A stretch of 64,000 nucleotides of DNA from an uncultured Bacteroidales bacterium (lineage in GTDB: Bacteria; Bacteroidota; Bacteroidia; Bacteroidales; UBA932), in the NCBI GenBank assembly GCA_900316045.1, contig ONBM01000003.1:1-64000 (forward strand). Direction: 5' to 3'. The notes under the pieces were generated by a model. That model was not told the origin of the DNA. It did no database searches and was given only the letters and a program-made list of their open reading frames with translations. This document shows, in pieces, positions 27,361 to 33,319 of this stretch (positions within the stretch are counted from its first letter, which is position 1; each line of letters starts with the position of its first letter). The position numbers and the translations under genes were made by a program.

Positions 27361-29598
27361 ATGAAAGTAAGCGTTTTGAATAATATTAAGGCGTTGTCCG
27401 TTGCCACGGCTACTGCTTTATTCAGCGGCTGCGTCAATGAAGAATTCTCTGAGAATAAAGGCGGCGAAGGGAATGGACAGGATGGGACGTTCACTATCAA
27501 AGCATATATCGACAATGCACCAGCGACAAGGACATCGCTTGGAGACCTCAAAGAGGACAGATACCCAGTGCTGTGGTCGGAGGGTGACAGCGTGTGCGTA
27601 ATGTATCCGCAAAGCAATTATAAAGAGACTTTCTCGCTGATTTCAGGGGCAGGAACAGATTCGGCGATGTTCAAGGGGGAATACTTTGATAATGAGTACA
27701 ATGTGTCGGTTCATCCTCCAGCCAATGCCACGGCATCGGTGAAAACCACCCCTGCTGAAACCATCGACGGGAAGAGATATTTTTCCAGGCTCGTAACCGT
27801 AGGGGCCTCGCTAACCAATAAACAGCCTTACAAGGAAGGCACCTTTGCCAAGGGCGTGTTCCCGATGATCGGATTCAGCGCAGACAATTATGTTTTCCGG
27901 TATGACAACGTTTGCGGCATGCTGCAAATCCCGGTCGTCGGGACGGGCAAGATATCAAAAGTCATCTTCTACGGCAATGACGGAGAACCTGTGGCGGGGA
28001 AATTCAGCGAGCAGTATAAAGTCCTGATAGAAAGGGGCAGCAGCAGGAATATCACATATTCCCCAGTCCCTCCTTCAGATTCGGAAGACCTTTCATTCAC
28101 CGATAGGGCGATGACTGTCACAGACACAGCAAGAGTCATTTACATAGACTGCGGGGAGGGAATCCAGCTAGACCCAGACAATGCCACCACATTCAACATT
28201 GCCGTATTCCCCCAGACTTTCAAGAACGGCTTCTCGGTACGGTTCTTGGACGAGTCCAACGGAGGATCTTTTGAGAAAACCACTTCGCAGCCAGTCACCA
28301 TCAAACGCTCCTACGTCAAGAGGATGAAAGCCGTTGAATACACGACCCCTGAGCCATTGGAACCGGCTAACTGTTTCGCAATAGACGCTGCGGGATATTA
28401 CTTGATGCCGGCATATTGCATGGGCAATCGTCCAATAAGCGCAAGGCTGGACGTGGATGAAAACGGCAATTATTCCGCCACCGGCAATCCGGTCTCTGCA
28501 GCTTGGCTGTGGACAGACACCCCAGGAGCGGTAAGCGACGTGGAATATATCAAAGGAAAGGATGGCTACATATCATTCAGAGCGAACAAAGATGCCTCTG
28601 GCTATCCAATGAAAGGCAATACCGTGGTGGCTCTCTACGATACGGTAACAAAGGAAATTCTCTGGAGCTGGCATATATGGATGTCAGATTTCAAGGAAGT
28701 CGTCACGAACGGGACATGCGCCGGAGGAACCACAGAGGATGGATTCGTGTCCCAGGAGTCTAAGGGCCGGCTCGTGATAATGGACAGAAATCTCGGAGCA
28801 ATCTCTGCCGACAAGGAAGATGGATGGGAGACATACGGGCTTTACTATCAGCCTGGCCGAAAGGATCCGTTCATAGGAGCAAAAGGGGCAGGTGGCACCG
28901 TGAACGTCATGTTCGAAAATAAAAGCCATCAGGATCCAGCAGTTTCAACCTATTATTCCTACGAAGACAGCCCGTTCGGGGAATATACTTCTGCCACTCG
29001 ATGGAATGAGGACCTTTCTAGCGGGTGGACCTACAAGAAGGAATATGTGATCGCAGAGTACGCTAGCCACAATCCGATGTGCTTTGCCTCTTCATGGACA
29101 AAGAAAGGTGATGTTCGCTGGACGACGAAAGAGTTGAACGCCACGGAGCCTTTCGTCAGCAAAGGTGGTCACGAGGACTTCTGGAACAGAACCAAGACCA
29201 TAAACGATCCTTGCCCGGCTGGATGGACTATCTTAGGAGAGAGGGGCGGTGAACTTTTCTCATTGAAGAGTAGTAAAACCATCAAAGTGACAGAACCCAC
29301 CAGCTACAGCAGCAATGGCATGTTCGGGATGGAGGTGAAATTCGTTTCAGAAGGTACGACATACGACACATGGTGGCCTGCGGCAGGATTCCGAAGCGTG
29401 GATGGCCGCCTGGGCAATTTAGGCTATGGGGGATATTACTGGCACTATGACCATATTAAAGCGAATCATGGCGGCCATGGCCTGTCTTTCTCTTTGAATT
29501 CGAAGAAGGGGGAATATTCCATAGGAATCACTGGCGGACCTATCGGCAATCACGCATGCTCTGTGAGGTGCGTAAAAGCACTCCAGTCATCAGAATAG
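27361..29598 (+). CDS. Fimbrillin-like lipoprotein with C-terminal FISUMP domain
   Basis: A 745-residue lipoprotein (lipobox LFSGC). The N-terminal part, residues ~40-330, is fimbrillin-like (FTIKAYIDNAPATRTSLGD, VLWSEGDSVCVMYP, VFRYDNVCGMLQIPVVG). The C-terminal part has the FISUMP signatures EILWSWHIWMSDF, GRLVIMDRNLGA, GLYYQPGRKDPF, NDPCPAGWTILG and ACSVRCVKA. The same layout occurs in the PUL1 lipoprotein at 5555-7351. As last gene of the fimbrial run it is a candidate tip adhesin, with FISUMP as the ligand-binding head. That role is inferred. Confidence 0.8.
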   Translation: MKVSVLNNIKALSVATATALFSGCVNEEFSENKGGEGNGQDGTFTIKAYIDNAPATRTSLGDLKEDRYPVLWSEGDSVCVMYPQSNYKETFSLISGAGTDSAMFKGEYFDNEYNVSVHPPANATASVKTTPAETIDGKRYFSRLVTVGASLTNKQPYKEGTFAKGVFPMIGFSADNYVFRYDNVCGMLQIPVVGTGKISKVIFYGNDGEPVAGKFSEQYKVLIERGSSRNITYSPVPPSDSEDLSFTDRAMTVTDTARVIYIDCGEGIQLDPDNATTFNIAVFPQTFKNGFSVRFLDESNGGSFEKTTSQPVTIKRSYVKRMKAVEYTTPEPLEPANCFAIDAAGYYLMPAYCMGNRPISARLDVDENGNYSATGNPVSAAWLWTDTPGAVSDVEYIKGKDGYISFRANKDASGYPMKGNTVVALYDTVTKEILWSWHIWMSDFKEVVTNGTCAGGTTEDGFVSQESKGRLVIMDRNLGAISADKEDGWETYGLYYQPGRKDPFIGAKGAGGTVNVMFENKSHQDPAVSTYYSYEDSPFGEYTSATRWNEDLSSGWTYKKEYVIAEYASHNPMCFASSWTKKGDVRWTTKELNATEPFVSKGGHEDFWNRTKTINDPCPAGWTILGERGGELFSLKSSKTIKVTEPTSYSSNGMFGMEVKFVSEGTTYDTWWPAAGFRSVDGRLGNLGYGGYYWHYDHIKANHGGHGLSFSLNSKKGEYSIGITGGPIGNHACSVRCVKALQSSE

Positions 29599-29635
29599 AA
29601 TGCCCCATCCCCACCTGAATCCCCACACCCCGCAC

Positions 29636-29922
29636 CAACACATCCTGCCGTCCCCCGAACCCATACATCCTGCCGGCCTCCCGAACCCATACACCCTGAC
29701 TGCCTCCCGAACCCATACACCCTGCCGGCTCCCCGAACCCATACACCCTGCCGGCCCCCCGCACCAACACACCCTGCCGGCCTCCGCACCCATACACCCT
29801 GCCGGCCTCCCGAACCCATACACCCTGCCGCCTCCCGAACCCATACACCCTGCCGGCCCCCCGCACCCATACATCCTGCCGGCCCCAGCACCCATACACC
29901 CTGCCGGCCTCCGCACCCATAC
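29636..29922. repeat. C-rich minisatellite, about 11 units of ~26 bp
   Basis: Degenerate tandem units that run CACCCTGCCGGCCTCC then CGAACCCATA; unit lengths vary from 25 to 26 bp. The plus strand is very C-rich and the minus strand correspondingly carries spaced GGG runs. Several frames are open across it only because the repeat lacks stops; the predicted peptides (repeats of YGFGRRQGVWVRE type) are not believable genes. It begins about 40 bp after the fimbrial stop and abuts the left 99-bp element. Confidence 0.9.
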
Positions 29923-30018
29923 AATTAGGCAGATGGTGAATATGCCACAGAAGTGGCTGTGATGGCATATTCATGAATTTGCCCCACCTCCGCAGATGGG
30001 GCAAATTTGGTCAATCGG
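29920..30018 (+). repeat. 99-bp double-hairpin element, left copy
   Basis: Identical over 99 bp to 31285-31383, in direct orientation. It holds two hairpins: an imperfect one with arms TGAATATGCCA and TGGCATATTCA plus an inner CAG/CTG, and a perfect one with arms AATTTGCCCCA and TGGGGCAAATT around a 10-nt loop. It resembles REP/BIME elements that accompany RAYT transposases. Confidence 0.92.
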
Positions 30019-30030
30019 TCACCATCTGCC
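29928..30030. repeat. 12-bp inverted repeat bracketing the left hairpin element
   Basis: GGCAGATGGTGA at 29928-29939 and its reverse complement TCACCATCTGCC at 30019-30030. The right copy of the element has only the first arm. Confidence 0.85.
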
Positions 30031-30087
30031 CTCCTGCAACGCTGACCGACTTGGCCTCTTGAGACGCCAAGAAATTTTTGGAAATCA

Positions 30088-30118
30088 TTGTAAAAAGCAT
30101 AACTTCCCATTAACTTCG
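30088..30118 (+). promoter_or_regulatory. Promoter of the transposase gene
   Basis: TTG at 30088-30090, 20 bp spacer, then TAACTTCG at 30111-30118, close to the Bacteroidetes -33/-7 pattern. The start codon is 20 bp further on, outside the hairpin element. Confidence 0.5.
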
Positions 30119-30137
30119 TGAAACAAACAAATACGCT

Positions 30138-31037
30138 ATGGAAGACTTTAACAAACCAAGTTCAGTCAGCGACTGCTTTCACATCTATTCAAATGGCAAA
30201 AAAGTCATAACCCTATTTCCTGAGAGAGAAGATTGCATATTCATGATGAATATGTTAGCCGTCACTTCTTATTACTGCAATGTCCGCATCCTCGTAATGC
30301 AGATTATGGAGACCCACTTCCATATTATTGCATCAGGCTCGGTGGACGGATGTTACAGGTTCAAGGGAGACCTTCTAATGAAAATCAGCAAATATCTCAA
30401 CAGAGATGGCCGCAAAGCCTATTCAGTTGCCAAGTTCCAGATTTCAATGGACCCAATCAATGATGTCACGGAGTTGAAGAACAAGTTCATGTATGTTTAC
30501 AGAAACGGTCTTTCTGCTGGCTTCCACTACGTCCCATGGCATTATGAATGGGGTCCTGGTGATATTTACTTCGTTAACCATGCTGAGCTTGAGAAGGCCG
30601 GAACGCCACTCAGGGCTCTGCCCAACACAGAGCAACGAAGAATTTTTCATTCGAACAAACTGATGCCTCAAGACTGGAGGTTCAACGACGAGGGAATGAT
30701 AATGCCGCACAGTTACGTGGACTGGAGAAGGATCGAGAAAGAATTCTTTTCCCCTAAAACGTTTGTCGCTTTTCTCTACCAGAAGAAGGATATCATGGTG
30801 AATCTCAACACAGAACTCGCAAGAAAGCAGATCCATGAGTTGTCGGAGCGAGAAGTAAAAATGCTGGCAAAGGAATATTGCATCAATATGTTTTGCCATG
30901 GCCTTAAAGAGGCAAGCATAAAAGAACGGCTGGAGGTGGCGAAACGGCTCTGGCTCGAAAGACGGACATATTCAAAATCAGTAATAGCTCGGGCAACTCT
31001 CCTGAAACACGAAGTCGTCAACGCCATCCTCGCATGA
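30138..31037 (+). CDS. RAYT/IS200-like HUH (Y1) transposase
   Basis: A 299-residue protein of the Y1 transposase group. The HUH motif is in METHFHIIASG (His60 and His62). The region FMYVYRNGLSAGFHYVPWHYEWGP parallels the YIHxNPVxAGLV...Y.WSS segment of REP-associated tyrosine transposases, which makes Tyr119 the candidate nucleophile, although the usual NP is NG here. A C-terminal extension of ~130 residues ends with an HTH-like segment (YSKSVIARATLLKHEVVNAILA). The gene lies alone between two identical 99-bp hairpin elements, as expected for a REPtron. Y1 enzymes cut single-stranded DNA at hairpins. The frame is intact and the gene has its own promoter. Family assignment rests on motifs. Confidence 0.78.
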   Translation: MEDFNKPSSVSDCFHIYSNGKKVITLFPEREDCIFMMNMLAVTSYYCNVRILVMQIMETHFHIIASGSVDGCYRFKGDLLMKISKYLNRDGRKAYSVAKFQISMDPINDVTELKNKFMYVYRNGLSAGFHYVPWHYEWGPGDIYFVNHAELEKAGTPLRALPNTEQRRIFHSNKLMPQDWRFNDEGMIMPHSYVDWRRIEKEFFSPKTFVAFLYQKKDIMVNLNTELARKQIHELSEREVKMLAKEYCINMFCHGLKEASIKERLEVAKRLWLERRTYSKSVIARATLLKHEVVNAILA

Positions 31038-31059
31038 TTTTCTCGCATCGCAGGGCAGA

Positions 31060-31284
31060 GGCAAGCTGGGACTTACAGGCAGGCAGGGGCAAGCAGATGC
31101 CGAATGCAACGCTCGGTAGGGGCAAGCTGGGGCTTACAGGCAGGCAGGGGCAAGCAGATGGCGAATGCAACGCTCGGCAGAGGCAAGCTGGGACTTACAG
31201 GCAGGCAGGGGCAAGCAGATGGCGAATGCAACGCTCGGCAGAGGCAAGCTGGGGCTTACAGGCAGGCAGAGGCAAGCCGAGGCT
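31060..31284. repeat. 61-bp G-rich satellite, about 3.7 copies
   Basis: Units start at 31060, 31121, 31182 and 31243 with a constant 61-bp period and few mismatches. Each begins GGCAAGCTGGG and contains AGCAGATGGCGAATGC. It begins 23 bp after the transposase stop and the last, partial unit merges into the right 99-bp element. Part of the unit (CTTACA then GCAGATGG.GAAT) resembles the left edge of the 99-bp element. An open frame through it is a by-product of the repeat. Confidence 0.92.
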
Positions 31285-31383
31285 TACAATTAGGCAGATG
31301 GTGAATATGCCACAGAAGTGGCTGTGATGGCATATTCATGAATTTGCCCCACCTCCGCAGATGGGGCAAATTTGGTCAATCGG
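31285..31383 (+). repeat. 99-bp double-hairpin element, right copy
   Basis: Perfect copy of 29920-30018, same orientation. Together the copies define a 1464-bp unit holding the transposase. Confidence 0.92.
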
Positions 31384-31435
31384 GTCTCCTTCCTCCCGCT
31401 GGCTTGGCTGTCGGGAAAACTTATTCAGTTAGCCA

Positions 31436-31528
31436 TGCTAGGGTTTCATGAAGACGAGGTGGGCGACAGAATTCGTGACATTGTCTGAGTTCCCTGACCA
31501 GGTTGCTAGGGTTTCATGAAGACGAGGT
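31436..31528. repeat. 25-bp direct repeat of the DUF486 gene 3' end
   Basis: Positions 31436-31460 and 31504-31528 are identical (TGCTAGGGTTTCATGAAG...). The second copy encodes the last codons and stop of the DUF486 gene, so the first is a detached duplicate, 68 bp downstream, between that gene and the repeat locus. Confidence 0.85.
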
Positions 31529-31877
31529 AGACGGCGGCGACCAGGAATACAAAAGCAAGCGCATGATTCCATTGCAGGTGCTGACCTTGGAATAGGATAT
31601 TAGCCACCAATGCAAATACAATCAGCGAGATGCATTCTTGGATAACTTTCAGTTGGACAAGAGAAAAGGGGCCTCCGTTGCCGGAGAAGCCAATGCGATT
31701 GGCAGGCACCTGGCAGCAATATTCAAAGAAAGCTATTCCCCATGAAAATGCAATTACCCCTATCAGAGGCCAATGCGACGTGACTCCGGTCTGCTGGAGA
31801 CGCAAATGACCGTACCATGCAAGAGTCATGAATACGTTGCTGCAGAATAGAAGCAGCACTGTGTACAATCCTGTCAT
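31506..31877 (-). CDS. DUF486 small membrane protein (DMT-like)
   Basis: A 123-residue, four-helix inner-membrane protein. The family core is clear: SNVFMTLAWYGHL, SWGIAFFEYCCQVPANRIG, FSLVQLKVIQECISLIVFAL and NHALAFVFLVAAVYLVF. DUF486 proteins resemble half-size drug/metabolite transporters; the function is unknown. Its terminal codons are duplicated downstream. It lies behind the aldolase terminator, so it probably has its own weak promoter or depends on read-through. Confidence 0.88.
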   Translation of the reverse strand: MTGLYTVLLLFCSNVFMTLAWYGHLRLQQTGVTSHWPLIGVIAFSWGIAFFEYCCQVPANRIGFSGNGGPFSLVQLKVIQECISLIVFALVANILFQGQHLQWNHALAFVFLVAAVYLVFMKP

Positions 31878-31879
31878 AT

Positions 31880-31916
31880 CAAAACAAAGGCTGGCTAAAA
31901 TTGAATTAGCCAGCCT
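31880..31916 (-). terminator. Terminator after the aldolase gene
   Basis: Perfect 11-bp stem AGGCTGGCTAA (31888-31898) with TTAGCCAGCCT (31906-31916), 7-nt loop. In the minus direction it is followed by TTGTTTTG. Confidence 0.7.
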
Positions 31917-31938
31917 AAAAAAGCACTATCGACTGATA

Positions 31939-32940
31939 TTACTCAGCTTTTCCGTCAGAACCAAGAACGTCCACGATCTTGTGCTCATAGAGCTTCTTCA
32001 TCTCGTCGCGGGCTGGTCCCAGGTATTTACGAGGGTCGAAGACCTCCGGATGATCATGGAATACCTTGCGGATCATGGCAGTCATGGCAAGACGAGAATC
32101 GGAGTCGATGTTAATCTTGCAAACAGCGCTCTTAGCGGCTTCGCGGAGCTGCTCTTCAGGAATGCCGACCGCATCTGGAAGATTTCCGCCATATTCGTTA
32201 ATCATGTCAACATATTCCTGAGGAACTGAAGAAGAGCCGTGGAGAACGATTGGGAATCCTGGAAGCTTCTTCTCAATCTCATGCAGCACGTCGAAAGCAA
32301 GAGGCGGCGGCACAAGGCGGCCTGTCTTAGGATCTCTCTTGCACTGCTCTGGCTTGAATTTGTAAGCGCCATGAGACGTTCCGATGGAGATGGCGAGAGA
32401 GTCGCAGCCTGTGCGGGTAGAGAAATCAATCACTTCCTCAGGCTTCGTGTAATGAGACTCCTCGGCAGAAACCTCTTCCTCAACGCCAGCCAGCACGCCC
32501 AGCTCAGCCTCAACAGTCACGTCGTACTGGTGAGCATAATCAACGACTTTTCTAGTGAGAGCGATGTTGTCCTCGTAAGGGAGGGAGGAGCCATCGATCA
32601 TGACTGATGAGAAGCCGAAATCAACGCAGCTCTTGCAGAGCTCGAAAGTGTCACCGTGATCCAAGTGAAGCACGATTTGCGGGTGCTCCCATCCAAGCTC
32701 TTTTGCATATTCAACTGCTCCCTGTGCCATGTAGCGCAGAAGCGTCTGGTTGGCATAGTTACGAGCTCCCTTGGATACTTGAAGAATCACAGGAGACCTC
32801 TTTTCCGCCGCAGCCTGGATGATAGCCTGAAGCTGCTCCATGTTGTTGAAATTGAATGCTGGAATGGCATAGCCACCTTTCACGGCCTTTGCAAACATTT
32901 CTCTGGTGTTTACCAGGCCAAGATCTTTGTAAGAAACCAT
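31939..32940 (-). CDS. fba: Class II fructose-1,6-bisphosphate aldolase
   Basis: A 333-residue zinc-dependent aldolase splitting fructose-1,6-bisphosphate in glycolysis or making it in gluconeogenesis; cytoplasmic. Motifs: GYAIPAFNFNNMEQLQAI at the N-terminus, VLHLDHGDTFELCKSCVDFGFSSVMIDGS (zinc His and catalytic Asp; quoted in part), VEAELGVLAG, SLAISIGTSHGAYKF, FPIVLHGSSSVP (zinc His) and CKINIDSDSR for phosphate binding. Length is normal for the longer class II type used by Bacteroidetes. It is single, with its own promoter and terminator. Confidence 0.95.
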   Translation of the reverse strand: MVSYKDLGLVNTREMFAKAVKGGYAIPAFNFNNMEQLQAIIQAAAEKRSPVILQVSKGARNYANQTLLRYMAQGAVEYAKELGWEHPQIVLHLDHGDTFELCKSCVDFGFSSVMIDGSSLPYEDNIALTRKVVDYAHQYDVTVEAELGVLAGVEEEVSAEESHYTKPEEVIDFSTRTGCDSLAISIGTSHGAYKFKPEQCKRDPKTGRLVPPPLAFDVLHEIEKKLPGFPIVLHGSSSVPQEYVDMINEYGGNLPDAVGIPEEQLREAAKSAVCKINIDSDSRLAMTAMIRKVFHDHPEVFDPRKYLGPARDEMKKLYEHKIVDVLGSDGKAE

Positions 32941-32994
32941 AATTCTATAATGATTTAGAAAATTTTCCGCCCTTATCTGGCTTCAAAAGTTATG

Positions 32995-33002
32995 CAAAAA
33001 TA
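32995..33002 (-). promoter_or_regulatory. fba promoter -7 element
   Basis: Minus strand TATTTTTG (TAnnTTTG) 55 bp before the fba ATG, with a TTG about 22 bp further upstream. Confidence 0.55.
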
Positions 33003-33319
33003 GTGAATTTTAACTAAATGATTCCAATATTTTTTTGCTTAACCGCCAAAGCTGACAACATACGAGCCAGCCAGTCTCTGCTAGCGAGCTCTGACTTGCC
33101 TTATTGCGACACGGCAATATGCTTCTTTGGACGCTTATGATGCTGAATTTGCGCAAAGAGTAGGATTAAAAACATTTTTCCCCTATCTTAGGATGGAAAT
33201 TTGTTGGCACAAAACATTATGACACATGATATTTGCTTGCTCGCCCTTCATGCCTAACTACATATTAATTGACAACACAATAGCATAGACCAATCATTTT
33301 TAGTTCATAAACGCCAGAC
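33003..33319. other. Intergenic region between fba and the PUL2 susC
   Basis: AT-rich, no gene seen on either strand. It must hold the susC promoter; TTGG then GATATTTG (about 33211-33242) is the nearest thing to a -33/-7 pair. No clear riboswitch or operator. Confidence 0.4.

Noticed and set aside
29540..30004. Several overlapping open frames encoding repeats of a YGFGRRQGVWVRE type on the minus strand
   Set aside because: They exist only because the 26-bp satellite lacks stops; codon pattern and peptide are artefacts of the repeat.
31034..31327. Open frame of repetitive GKLGLTGRQGQADGE peptides
   Set aside because: By-product of the 61-bp satellite; the 61-bp period changes frame between units, so no constant protein is encoded.
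29636..31383. CRISPR array
   Set aside because: Tandem units have no unique spacers of constant length, and no cas genes are nearby.
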